A stretch of 64,000 nt of DNA. It comes from G963674955 sp963674955 (GTDB lineage Bacteria > Desulfobacterota > Desulfovibrionia > Desulfovibrionales > Desulfovibrionaceae). The position numbers and the translations under genes were made by a program. Below the pieces are notes generated by a model, which was given only the letters and a program-made list of their open reading frames with translations, did no database searches and was not told the origin of the DNA. The stretch covers positions 806,001 to 870,000 of the forward strand of contig CAXXKR010000004.1 in the NCBI GenBank assembly GCA_963674955.2, given 5' to 3'. Below, piece by piece: positions 34,452 through 42,730 of this stretch (position 1 is the stretch's first letter; each line of letters opens with the position of its first letter).

Positions 34452-34480
34452 TTGACAGCACTCGCCCAATTGGACAAAAT
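34452..34480 (+). promoter_or_regulatory. sigma-70-type promoter of the CBS gene
   Basis: TTGACA (34452-34457) and CAAAAT (34475-34480) are spaced by 17 bases and lie about 25 bases before the ATG at 34506. GGGAGG at 34493-34498 is the ribosome site. Confidence 0.55.
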
Positions 34481-34505
34481 AATATGACAATAGGGAGGAT
34501 TAGGC

Positions 34506-34943
34506 ATGTACAAGATCAAGGACCTGATGACACAGGACGTTTTCTCGCTCAGAGAAATGGATACGCTGCACAACGCCCGCTCCCTGATGTCCCTGCAACG
34601 CATCAGACACATTCCCATCGTCACCACGGACAACGTTTTCATCGGCCTGGTGACCCATCGCGACATCCTCTCCGCGACCATATCCCATTTGGCCGAAATA
34701 GACCCTGAAACGCAAAAGGAAATCGACGCAGGCATTCCCATCAAGGAAATAATGCGCACGGACCTGCACACCGTCGAACCGGACATGGATATCAAGGAGG
34801 CCGCCAGCCTGCTCCTGAACCACAAGTACGGCTGTCTTCCCGTCGTCAAGAACCGCAAGCTGGTGGGCATCGTCACCGAGGCCGACTTCCTCAAGCTGGT
34901 CATCAACCTGATGGACGCCCTGGACCGAAGCGACAGCGAATAG
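34506..34943 (+). CDS. tandem CBS-domain protein
   Basis: This 145-residue protein consists of two CBS domains: MTQDVFSLREMDTLHNARSLM through FIGLVTHRDIL, and IMRTDLHTVEPDMDIKEAA through LVGIVTEADFLK. Such stand-alone CBS pairs bind adenosine nucleotides (AMP, ATP, SAM) and regulate partner proteins; the ligand is not deducible. The ribosome site GGGAGG lies 8 bases before ATG 34506, and a promoter is visible upstream. It is monocistronic or reads into the M23 gene 140 bases downstream. Confidence 0.9.
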   Translation: MYKIKDLMTQDVFSLREMDTLHNARSLMSLQRIRHIPIVTTDNVFIGLVTHRDILSATISHLAEIDPETQKEIDAGIPIKEIMRTDLHTVEPDMDIKEAASLLLNHKYGCLPVVKNRKLVGIVTEADFLKLVINLMDALDRSDSE

Positions 34944-35083
34944 CATTCAGTTTCCTCCCGCCCCTGCCCTCAAGCCCCAAATCAACACCGGAAACGCCTC
35001 CGGCAGCCTTGGCTTGTGCCCTCAACAAAAAAAGTATAGAATTTTTCTAGATTCGTCACTCAAAATGGAGACAAAACATACTC

Positions 35084-36406
35084 ATGAGCAAATCAGCCGA
35101 AAAATCATTCCCCCGGACCCTGACCTGGGTCGGACTGGCGCTGGTGCTGGCCGCTGCGGGCTACATGCTTTTCCGGGATACCACGCCGCCAACCGTCATG
35201 CTCTCGCCCAGCAGGGAGGCGGTCAACAGAAAGGACGTGCTGACCGTGGAGGTGAGCGACGCCGACTCCGGCCTGCGAAGCCTTGAGATATTGCTGGTTC
35301 AAAACGGCAAGACCGTGGGCCAGGTCCAGAAGGAGTTCAGCGACACTCCGGGCCGCTTTTCAGAGGCCATGCCCCTGGCCGACGCCGCGCTGGTGGACGG
35401 GCCGTTCAGCATCAGGATAACGGCCCGCGACGCCTCCCACTACCCTCTGGGGCAGGCCGGCAGCACAACCATCGAGAGATCAATGCTCCTGGACTCGCTG
35501 CCGCCCAAGATTCAAGTCAAAAGCCTTCAACACAATCTGGTGCAAGGCGGGAGCGGAATCATCGTATACGAATTGAACGAGGAGCCAAAGGAAACCGGAA
35601 TATACGTGGGCGACAGATTCTTTCCCGGCCACAAGCAATCCGAAAAAGGCCCCTACGCCTGTCTCTTCGCCCTGCCCTATGACGTTTCCACGGAGGAGTT
35701 CAATCCCCAGCTCATGGCCTCGGACCAGGCCGGAAACGTCAAGAAACGCTCCTTCTCCCATTATGCGCGGGCAAAGGAGTTTCCAAGCGACAAGCTCAAC
35801 CTGTCCAAAGGGTTCATGGAAAGGAAAATGCCGCAGTTCGAAGCCATGTTCCCCAATGAAGACACTCGCCTGGGCCAGTTCCTGATGGTCAACAGAAAAC
35901 TCAGGGAAATGAACAGGGCCGAGTTGACGAAAATCAGCCTTGAGACCTCGCCCACGCCCCTTTGGGAGGGCACGTTCAGCAGACTGCCCAATGCGGCCAC
36001 CACCGCCGGATTCGGCGACCAGCGCAAGTACTATTACGAAGGCGAAAAGGTCGACGAGCAGACCCATCTGGGAGTCGACCTGGCCAGCACCAAGAACGCC
36101 CCGGTCCCGGCAGCCAACAGCGGCAAGGTCGTGCACAGCGGAACCTTCGGCATCTACGGCGATTCCATCATCATCGACCACGGCCTCGGCCTGCAGACCC
36201 TGTACGCCCACCTCAGCCAGCTGGATCTGGCCAAGGGCGACACCGTGACCAAGGGACAGATCATCGGCCTGACCGGCACCAGCGGCCTGGCGGGCGGAGA
36301 CCACCTGCACTTCGGAGTCATCGTGGCCGGGCAACCGGTCAACCCCTTGGAATGGTGGGACTCCCACTGGCTGAGGGTGAACGTGGAAGACAAGCTGGGC
36401 AGATAA
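35084..36406 (+). CDS. M23-family metallopeptidase with N-terminal membrane anchor
   Basis: The 440-residue protein has an N-terminal hydrophobic segment (about 12-28, TWVGLALVLAAAGYML), anchoring it to the inner membrane with the rest in the periplasm. A long beta-rich region (about 35-270) resembles an immunoglobulin-like fold. The C-terminal M23 (LytM) domain has the zinc residues in HLGVDLAS near 321-325, HGLGLQTLYAHL, and HLHFGV near 405. All catalytic positions look intact, so it should cut peptidoglycan cross-links. ATG 35084 follows an AT-rich stretch. A bidirectional terminator follows the stop. Confidence 0.92.
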   Translation: MSKSAEKSFPRTLTWVGLALVLAAAGYMLFRDTTPPTVMLSPSREAVNRKDVLTVEVSDADSGLRSLEILLVQNGKTVGQVQKEFSDTPGRFSEAMPLADAALVDGPFSIRITARDASHYPLGQAGSTTIERSMLLDSLPPKIQVKSLQHNLVQGGSGIIVYELNEEPKETGIYVGDRFFPGHKQSEKGPYACLFALPYDVSTEEFNPQLMASDQAGNVKKRSFSHYARAKEFPSDKLNLSKGFMERKMPQFEAMFPNEDTRLGQFLMVNRKLREMNRAELTKISLETSPTPLWEGTFSRLPNAATTAGFGDQRKYYYEGEKVDEQTHLGVDLASTKNAPVPAANSGKVVHSGTFGIYGDSIIIDHGLGLQTLYAHLSQLDLAKGDTVTKGQIIGLTGTSGLAGGDHLHFGVIVAGQPVNPLEWWDSHWLRVNVEDKLGR

Positions 36407-36423
36407 CCGACCAGATCCCAAAA

Positions 36424-36464
36424 CAAAAAAAGGCCGGGAGGAAATCCTCCCGGCCTTTGTCTTT
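36424..36464. terminator. bidirectional terminator between the M23 gene and lon
   Basis: A perfect 11-bp stem (AGGCCGGGAGG / CCTCCCGGCCT, loop AAAT) at 36431-36456 is flanked by a seven-A run on one side and TTTGTCTTT on the other. It can therefore stop transcription from both the M23 gene (+) and lon (-), which converge here. Confidence 0.9.
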
Positions 36465-36479
36465 CAATTTGCGGACAGG

Positions 36480-38930
36480 CTAATGGGTCGGCCTCTGGTA
36501 TTCGTCCTTGGCCAGTCCCAGGGCCAGCGGCCTGTTGCATTCCTTGCCGCAGAAGATGTCCACGCCGTTGGTGACCAGGGCCTTTTCCAGAACCTCGTCC
36601 GCGTTCTCCACGGCGATTATCTCCAGGTCCTTCAGGATTTCCCTGGGCACTTCCTTGAGGTCCTTCTTGTTGTCCCTGGGGATGAGCACAGTGGTCATCA
36701 GCCCCCTGTGTGCGGCCAGGAGCTTCTCGCGCAGTCCGCCGATGGGCAGCACGCGGCCGCGAAGGGTTATTTCACCCGTCATGGCCAGATCGTTGCGCAC
36801 TGGCAGGTGCAAAAGGGCTGAAACAATGGCCGTGACCAGCGTGATGCCCGCCGAAGGGCCGTCCTTTGGCGTGGCGCCGTCCGGCACGTGCACGTGGATG
36901 TCTATTTCCTTGTGGAAATCAGGCTTCAGGCCGAAAAGGTCGCTACGGGAGCGGATATAGGTCAGGGCGGCCTTGGCCGACTCCTGCATCACATCGCCCA
37001 ACTTGCCGGTGATCTCCACCTTGCCGCTTCCGGGCATGAGAGAGACCTCCACCAACAACAGTTCCCCGCCCATCTGGGTCCAGGCCAGGCCTGTGCTGAC
37101 TCCCACCAGGGCTTTCTCCTCTTTTTCGCCGTGACGGTGCTTGGGCACTCCCAGGAACTTGGACAGGTTCTGCTTGCTGATGCTGACAGACCTTTCCCTG
37201 TCGTTTTCCTCGACCAGCTTCATGGCCGTCTTTCGACATAGGGATGCGATTTCCCGTTCCAGATTGCGGACGCCGGCTTCGCGGGTATACTGGCGGATCA
37301 ATTCCAACATGGCGTTCTCGGATATGGACAGATTTCCTTCCTTGAGGCCGTGTTGCTCGATCTGCTTGGGTTGCAGGAACTTCTTTGCGATCTGCAATTT
37401 CTCGTTTTCCAGGTATCCGGGCAGGCGTATGATTTCCATGCGGTCCCTGAGGGGCGGCGGAATGGAATCCAGCGTGTTGGCCGTTGTTATGAAAAAGACC
37501 TTGGACAAATCGTAATCCAAGTCCAGGTAATGATCATTGAAAGCGTAGTTCTGCTCCGGGTCCAGGACTTCCAGCAGCGCCGAAGAGGGGTCGCCCCTGA
37601 AATCGGTGCTCATCTTGTCCACTTCGTCCAGGCAAAGCACGGGGTTGTTGAACTTGCAGCGGCGCAGAGACTGGATAATCTTGCCCGGCAGAGCCCCCAC
37701 ATATGTGCGGCGGTGGCCGCGTATCTCAGCCTCGTCGCGCACTCCGCCCAGGGAAAGGCGCATGAATTCGCGGTCCATGGCCCTGGCGATGGACTTGGCA
37801 ATGGAGGTCTTGCCGACACCGGGAGGGCCCACAAAACAGAGTATGGGGCCTTTGAGGCTCTCCACGAGACTCTGCACGGCCATGTATTCGAGAATCCTTT
37901 CCTTGGGCTTTTCAAGGCCGTAGTGATCCTCGTCAAGCATGACCCTGGACCTGGATATGTCCAGATCAGTCTCCTTGACTTCGCCCCAGGGCAAATCCAG
38001 CACCCAGTCCACATAATTGCGGACAACGGTGTATTCAGCCGACGATGGAGGCATCTGCCTGAGCTTCTTGATCTCCTTGAGCACCCTTTCCTTGGACTCC
38101 TCGGACATCTTTTTTTCTTCAAGCTGTTTCGCCAGTTCGTCGGCCTCGGCCTGGGGATCGTCCTCGCGGCCCATCTCCTTGTGAAGGGCCTTGACCTTCT
38201 CGTTGAGATAGTATTCCCGCTGATTCTTCTCCATCTGGGACTTGACCCGCCCCTTGACCTTTCTCTCGATGGAAAGAATCTCCACCTCGCTCAGCAGAAG
38301 CTCGTAAACCGCTTCCAGCCGGGCCAGGGGATCGAGCATCTCAAGCAGTTCCTGTTTCCTGGAGAATTCGGCCTTGAGATGGGGCATGACCGCGTCCGCC
38401 AGCCGGGCCGGATCCTTGATGCTCGAGAGGGCGGCAACGGTTTCGGCGGCGAATTTCTTGTCGGCCTTGGCGTATTTGTCCAGGGCTTCATGAACCGTGC
38501 GAATCAGGGCCTGCCCTTCCGGGCTGGAAACCGACTGCTCTTCCATCCGTTCGGCGCGGACAAGGGGATATCCCCTTTGCTCAACGGACGCCTCGTCTTC
38601 CGGGGTCCACTTGGCCCGATGCAAGCCCTCGAACAGCACCTTGATGGTTCCGTCGGGGAGCCTGAGCATCTGGAGAATCTTGCTGACGGTTCCCATTTCA
38701 TAGAGATCGTCGTTCTCCGGATGTTCTTTTTCCGGGCTTTTCTGGGTGACTAAGAATATTTTCTTGCCATAGTCGGCAAGTGAACTTTCAATGGCTTTGA
38801 TGGAGGCGTCCCGGCCCACGAAAAGCGGCACGATGGACTTGGGAAACATTACGACTTCCCTGAGTGACATCATGGGCAGGAGTTCCTGCTCAGGCCTGGA
38901 AGCCTTTCTGGTAAATCCGAAATCCGGCAT
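36480..38930 (-). CDS. lon: ATP-dependent protease Lon
   Basis: Lon is the homo-hexameric AAA+ serine protease for misfolded and regulatory proteins. The 816-residue protein has the N-terminal substrate domain, coiled coil (about 200-290), AAA domain with GPPGVGKTSIAK near 365, and C-terminal protease domain with the Ser-Lys dyad (catalytic serine in KDGPSAGIT near 692, and the lysine in the later GGLREKLLAA-type motif region). ATG 38930 has GGAGG 5 bases upstream. It is last in tig-clpP-clpX-lon, with a 119-base gap after clpX. No CIRCE element was seen in the gap. Confidence 0.97.
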   Translation of the reverse strand: MPDFGFTRKASRPEQELLPMMSLREVVMFPKSIVPLFVGRDASIKAIESSLADYGKKIFLVTQKSPEKEHPENDDLYEMGTVSKILQMLRLPDGTIKVLFEGLHRAKWTPEDEASVEQRGYPLVRAERMEEQSVSSPEGQALIRTVHEALDKYAKADKKFAAETVAALSSIKDPARLADAVMPHLKAEFSRKQELLEMLDPLARLEAVYELLLSEVEILSIERKVKGRVKSQMEKNQREYYLNEKVKALHKEMGREDDPQAEADELAKQLEEKKMSEESKERVLKEIKKLRQMPPSSAEYTVVRNYVDWVLDLPWGEVKETDLDISRSRVMLDEDHYGLEKPKERILEYMAVQSLVESLKGPILCFVGPPGVGKTSIAKSIARAMDREFMRLSLGGVRDEAEIRGHRRTYVGALPGKIIQSLRRCKFNNPVLCLDEVDKMSTDFRGDPSSALLEVLDPEQNYAFNDHYLDLDYDLSKVFFITTANTLDSIPPPLRDRMEIIRLPGYLENEKLQIAKKFLQPKQIEQHGLKEGNLSISENAMLELIRQYTREAGVRNLEREIASLCRKTAMKLVEENDRERSVSISKQNLSKFLGVPKHRHGEKEEKALVGVSTGLAWTQMGGELLLVEVSLMPGSGKVEITGKLGDVMQESAKAALTYIRSRSDLFGLKPDFHKEIDIHVHVPDGATPKDGPSAGITLVTAIVSALLHLPVRNDLAMTGEITLRGRVLPIGGLREKLLAAHRGLMTTVLIPRDNKKDLKEVPREILKDLEIIAVENADEVLEKALVTNGVDIFCGKECNRPLALGLAKDEYQRPTH

Positions 38931-39049
38931 GTATTCCTCCGAATGGAATTGATTCGGCCCCCCGGTGGGGAGCCTTTCGTACTACTGAATAATGTTAATA
39001 CCGCAGTGCGGAAAGTCAATCAGATTTCGACGAATCAACCGGAGGGATG

Positions 39050-40300
39050 CTAGGCGCTCTTCACTTCCTGGTGGAAAATGAGCAGGGGTTCCATGCCCTT
39101 GTCCACCACCGCCTGATTTATGACGCACTCCTTGACCCCGGTAAGGGAAGGAAGCTGGTACATGATGTCCAGCATGATATTCTCAAGAACATTGCGCAGT
39201 CCGCGCGCTCCGGTTTTCCGCTCGGAAGCCAATTTGGCAACGCTTTGCATTGCGTTCTCGGTAAAACGAAGCCTGACCTTGTCCAGTTCGAAAAGCTTCT
39301 GGTACTGCTTGATCAAGGCATTCTTGGGTTCCTGCAAAATCCTGATCAGATCGTTTTCCGTAAGCTCTGAAAGTGCGGTCATGACCGGAATACGGCCAAC
39401 GAATTCGGGAATAAGCCCGAACTTGATCAGGTCCATGGGCTGAGCCTGCACGAGCAACTCGCCGATATCCAGTTCTTTTTTCATTTCCACATTGGCCCCG
39501 AAGCCCATGCTGGTCCCGGAAGTCCGCTGCTGGACGATCTTGTCCAGGCCGATAAAGGCTCCGCCCAGAATGAACAGGATATTGGAGGTGTCCATGCGGA
39601 TGAATTCCTGCTGGGGGTGCTTGCGGCCGCCCTTGGGCGGAATGTTGGCCTCGGTGCCTTCGATGATCTTGAGCAGGGCCTGCTGCACGCCTTCGCCGGA
39701 CACGTCGCGGGTGATGGACGGGCTGTCGCCCTTGCGGGCGATCTTGTCGATCTCGTCGATGTAGATGATCCCGCGCGAAGCGGATTCGATGTCGTAATCC
39801 GCATTCTGCAGAAGCTGAACCAGAATGTTCTCGACATCCTCGCCCACGTAGCCAGCCTCGGTAAGGGTCGTGGCGTCGGCTATGGCGAAGGGCACCTTGA
39901 GCACCCTGGCCAGGGTCTGGGCCAACAGCGTCTTGCCCGAACCGGTGGGACCGATGAGCAGGATGTTGCTCTTGTCTATCTCCACATCGTCATTGGCGGC
40001 GGAAGAGTAAAAAACACGTTTGTAATGGTTGTGAACCGCCACCGAGAGAATCTTCTTGGCGTGGTTCTGGCCGATCACGTACTCATTGAGCAGTCTGTTG
40101 ATCTCCTGGGGAGGCAGCAGTCTGCCGTCCTCGAACTCCTCGCTGACCGTCTCCTGGGCCATGATGTCGTTGCACAGGCTGACGCATTCGTCGCATATGT
40201 AGACATCCGGTCCCGCGATGAGCCGCTGCACATCGCTCTGGCTCTTTCCGCAAAAGGAGCAGCTCAGGTCGGAAGTGGTGTTCGAATCCTTGCTGGGCAT
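39050..40300 (-). CDS. clpX: ATP-dependent Clp protease ATP-binding subunit ClpX
   Basis: ClpX unfolds substrates for ClpP. The 416-residue protein has the N-terminal zinc-binding domain with C14, C17, C36 and C39, Walker A GPTGSGKTLLAQ, Walker B IIYIDEIDK, the ClpP-binding IGF-type loop (here FGANVEM region near 270), and the GAR pore loop region GYVGEDVE. Length and motifs are canonical. Its ATG at 40300 lies 4 bases after the clpP stop, so the two are surely co-transcribed. Confidence 0.97.
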   Translation of the reverse strand: MPSKDSNTTSDLSCSFCGKSQSDVQRLIAGPDVYICDECVSLCNDIMAQETVSEEFEDGRLLPPQEINRLLNEYVIGQNHAKKILSVAVHNHYKRVFYSSAANDDVEIDKSNILLIGPTGSGKTLLAQTLARVLKVPFAIADATTLTEAGYVGEDVENILVQLLQNADYDIESASRGIIYIDEIDKIARKGDSPSITRDVSGEGVQQALLKIIEGTEANIPPKGGRKHPQQEFIRMDTSNILFILGGAFIGLDKIVQQRTSGTSMGFGANVEMKKELDIGELLVQAQPMDLIKFGLIPEFVGRIPVMTALSELTENDLIRILQEPKNALIKQYQKLFELDKVRLRFTENAMQSVAKLASERKTGARGLRNVLENIMLDIMYQLPSLTGVKECVINQAVVDKGMEPLLIFHQEVKSA

Positions 40301-40304
40301 AATC

Positions 40305-40910
40305 TTATTCCTTGCTGGTTCCCGTCTCTTTCCTTGAAACCATTATTTTATCAATAAGGCCGTATTCCTTGGCTTCCTGGGCAGACATGAAATAGTCGCG
40401 ATCCGTGTCCTTTTCGATCTTCTTCAGGGTCTGGCCGGTGTGGCTGGCCAGAATCCGGTTCAAATCGGCCTTTAGCCGCATGATCTCCTTGGCCTGGATT
40501 TCGACATCCGTAGCCTGCCCCTGGGTCCCGCCCAAAGGCTGATGAATCAGGATGCGGCTGTGAGGCAATGCATAACGCATTCCCGCCTCGCCTGCAGCCA
40601 GAAGCAGCGCCCCCATGCTGGCGGCCTGTCCCATGCACAGGGTTGCCACCGGAGCCGAGATGTACTGCATGGTGTCGTAGATGGCCATGCCCGCCGTCAC
40701 CGCGCCTCCGGGGGAGTTGATGTACATGTATATCTCCTTCTCCGGGTCTTCCGACTCCAAAAAGAGAAGCTGGGCGCAGATCAGGCTGGACACATGGTCG
40801 TCCACCTGGCTGCCCAGCAGGATTATCCTGTCCTTGAGCAGTCGCGAATAGATGTCATAGGCGCGTTCGGTGCGTCCTGTGGTCTCGATGACAATGGGAA
40901 CTGTGGCCAT
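40305..40910 (-). CDS. clpP: ATP-dependent Clp protease proteolytic subunit ClpP
   Basis: ClpP is the tetradecameric serine protease chamber used by ClpX and ClpA. The 201-residue protein has the catalytic triad S98 (GQAASMGALL), H123 (RILIHQPLGG) and D172 (DRDYF). ATG 40910 follows an AAGGAG. A sigma-70-type promoter is seen at 41005-41033, about 100 bases upstream, so clpP-clpX can be transcribed apart from tig. Confidence 0.97.
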   Translation of the reverse strand: MATVPIVIETTGRTERAYDIYSRLLKDRIILLGSQVDDHVSSLICAQLLFLESEDPEKEIYMYINSPGGAVTAGMAIYDTMQYISAPVATLCMGQAASMGALLLAAGEAGMRYALPHSRILIHQPLGGTQGQATDVEIQAKEIMRLKADLNRILASHTGQTLKKIEKDTDRDYFMSAQEAKEYGLIDKIMVSRKETGTSKE

Positions 40911-41004
40911 CCATCACTCCTTGAACCATTTATCGGTCATGGGGCCGCCACGCTTAACCCGAAGGGTCTGCTGCGGCCATATTTTCCTGCTCGCCTTGAT
41001 ATTC

Positions 41005-41033
41005 AATATATTTCGGCGGGACCAGATTAACAA
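41005..41033 (-). promoter_or_regulatory. sigma-70-type promoter of clpP-clpX
   Basis: On the minus strand TTGTTA (41028-41033) is followed after 17 bases by TATATT (41005-41010), matching 4/6 and 5/6 of the consensus. It lies in the 181-base gap between tig and clpP. Confidence 0.55.
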
Positions 41034-41091
41034 GCATTTAATTCAGCACAAGAGCTTCAAGGTCGAAGCAACTTTCATGCCGCCGGTCCAG

Positions 41092-42522
41092 CTATTTGTC
41101 GTCTGCGGCCTTCTTGGCAGGTGCCTTCTTGGCAGGTGTCTTCTTGGCCGGAGCTTTCTTGTCCGCGGTTTTCTTGGGCGCAGCTTTCTTGTCAGCGGCT
41201 TTTTTGGCCGGAGCCTTTTTCGCCGCTTCCTCGCCCACGGCGACCTCCTTGACCTCCGCACTCTCGTAGATCAGTTCCATGGCCCTGTCGGCCAACAGGC
41301 GGTCCTTCAAGGGCACGATAAGATTATTTTCCTCGTAGTACTGCTTGAGGTTGTGGAAAGGCTGGTTGCTCTGCATGGCCATCTGGTTGATGGCGGCGTC
41401 AATGTCCTGAGGACCGACTTCCAGGCCTTCATTCCTGGCCACAGTCAGCAGCAACAGCTCGGCCCTGACGCTCTCCTTGGCGGATTCGGTTTGTTCCTTG
41501 CGCAATTCAGCAAGGGTCTTGCCCAAGGATTCCAAACTCTTGCCCTGACGCTCCAGCCTGTAGGCCAAGTCCTGAACCATGCGATCAACACGGTCGGCCA
41601 GCATGCTCGGCGGCAACTCGAAATCCATGTCGGCCAGAATGCCGTCCAGCAATTTTTTCTGAGAGTTGGACCTGGCGAGCTGCTTGCGCTGCTGATAATA
41701 TGATTTTTCAATGGCTTCGCGCATCTTTTCCGCTGATTCGAACCCGGAACCCTTGGCGATCTCGTCGCTCATCTCAGGCACTTCCTTGGCCTTGACGGCG
41801 TGGACCTTGACCTTCATGGTCAGGGTCTGACCGGCGATCTTCGTATTGATGAAGTCTTCGGGAAAGGTCACGTCCTTCTCGCCGGACTCGCCCGCCTTCA
41901 AGGTTTTGACCAACTCCTCGAATTCTGGCAGGGCCTGGGCCTCGCCAAGGGTCAGGTCGAAGCTCTCGGCCTTGATGCCCTCCACCACATTGCCTTCCTT
42001 GTCGTAGGTGCCGAAGCTGACGGTGACTATCTCGCCGTCCTTGGGCGCACGCACGTCCTCAATGGGGCTGATCTTGGCGGCGTTGTTGAGAATCTTGTTC
42101 TCAATCTCCTTGATGTCCTCGTCGCTGACCTCGACCTTCTCTTCCTCCACTGTCAGGGAGGAAAAATCCGGCAGCTTGATTTCGGGCGCCGTCTCAAATG
42201 AAATCTTGTATGTGAAAGGCTCGTCTCTTACAAATTCCTTGGCGTCGACATCGATCTTGGAAAGGGGCATGACATTGAGTTCGGCCATCATCTCGTTGAT
42301 CTGATAATTGATCAGGTCGGTTGTCGCCTCGCCGTAAATCTGCTTCTTGAACTTGGACTCGATTACGGAAGCCGGGGCCTTGCCCTTGCGAAAGCCCTTG
42401 ATTTCGTGGGCGCGCTTGTACATGGCGATGGCAGCCGCGAGGGCGCCGTTGACTTCTTCGACCTCGACAGTGACGGTGATCTTGCGTTCTACCGGGGAAA
42501 CTTCTTCGACATCATATTTCAT
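41092..42522 (-). CDS. tig: trigger factor with lysine/alanine-rich C-terminal tail
   Basis: Trigger factor is the ribosome-bound chaperone and prolyl isomerase. From ATG 42522 (AGGAGG 10 bases upstream) the protein has 476 residues. The ribosome-binding domain has GFRKGKAP near residue 41, the FKBP-type isomerase domain lies at about 150-240, and the helical chaperone domain at about 245-430. The last 42 residues (about 435-476) are an unusual run of KKAPAKKAADKKAAP-type units, almost only Lys, Ala, Pro, Thr and Asp, like histone-H1 tails. It heads tig-clpP-clpX-lon. Confidence 0.95.
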   Translation of the reverse strand: MKYDVEEVSPVERKITVTVEVEEVNGALAAAIAMYKRAHEIKGFRKGKAPASVIESKFKKQIYGEATTDLINYQINEMMAELNVMPLSKIDVDAKEFVRDEPFTYKISFETAPEIKLPDFSSLTVEEEKVEVSDEDIKEIENKILNNAAKISPIEDVRAPKDGEIVTVSFGTYDKEGNVVEGIKAESFDLTLGEAQALPEFEELVKTLKAGESGEKDVTFPEDFINTKIAGQTLTMKVKVHAVKAKEVPEMSDEIAKGSGFESAEKMREAIEKSYYQQRKQLARSNSQKKLLDGILADMDFELPPSMLADRVDRMVQDLAYRLERQGKSLESLGKTLAELRKEQTESAKESVRAELLLLTVARNEGLEVGPQDIDAAINQMAMQSNQPFHNLKQYYEENNLIVPLKDRLLADRAMELIYESAEVKEVAVGEEAAKKAPAKKAADKKAAPKKTADKKAPAKKTPAKKAPAKKAADDK

Positions 42523-42579
42523 TATGTTCCATCCTCCTAGAAAAATTGCCGATTTCCCGGCTTGGTTTGAATGCTGATA

Positions 42580-42664
42580 TGGTGCGAGAGGGGAGACTCG
42601 AACTCCCACGGACTAAGCCGCTGGCTCCTAAGGCCAGTGCGTCTACCAATTCCGCCACTCTCGC
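42580..42664 (-). tRNA. tRNA-Leu (anticodon UAG)
   Basis: On the minus strand a complete class II tRNA of 85 bases is found, starting GCGAGAG and ending CTCTCGC-A-CCA, with CCA encoded. The anticodon stem CTGGC/GCCAG encloses CTTAGGA, giving anticodon TAG. The long variable arm, D-loop GGTAGACGC and T-arm GTTCGAGTC all fit tRNA-Leu. It lies 57 bases upstream of tig. Confidence 0.97.
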
Positions 42665-42678
42665 CGAAAAGTGAGGTT

Positions 42679-42706
42679 ATTAAGCAAGCCTCTTTTACCC
42701 TGTCAA
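42679..42706 (-). promoter_or_regulatory. promoter of tRNA-Leu
   Basis: On the minus strand TTGACA (42701-42706) and CTTAAT (42679-42684) are separated by 16 bases and lie about 15 bases before the tRNA 5' end (42664). Confidence 0.5.
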
Positions 42707-42730
42707 CCCATATATTGCACTGTTGTCCCG

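Noticed and set aside
37350..38753. Long plus-strand open frame of 467 codons opposite lon
   Set aside because: It is the antisense shadow of lon in high-GC DNA. It lacks a ribosome site and has no recognisable protein content, whereas lon is complete.
38931..39049. CIRCE or heat-shock operator upstream of lon and clp genes
   Set aside because: No TTAGCACTC-N9-GAGTGCTAA element or clear sigma-32 promoter was seen.
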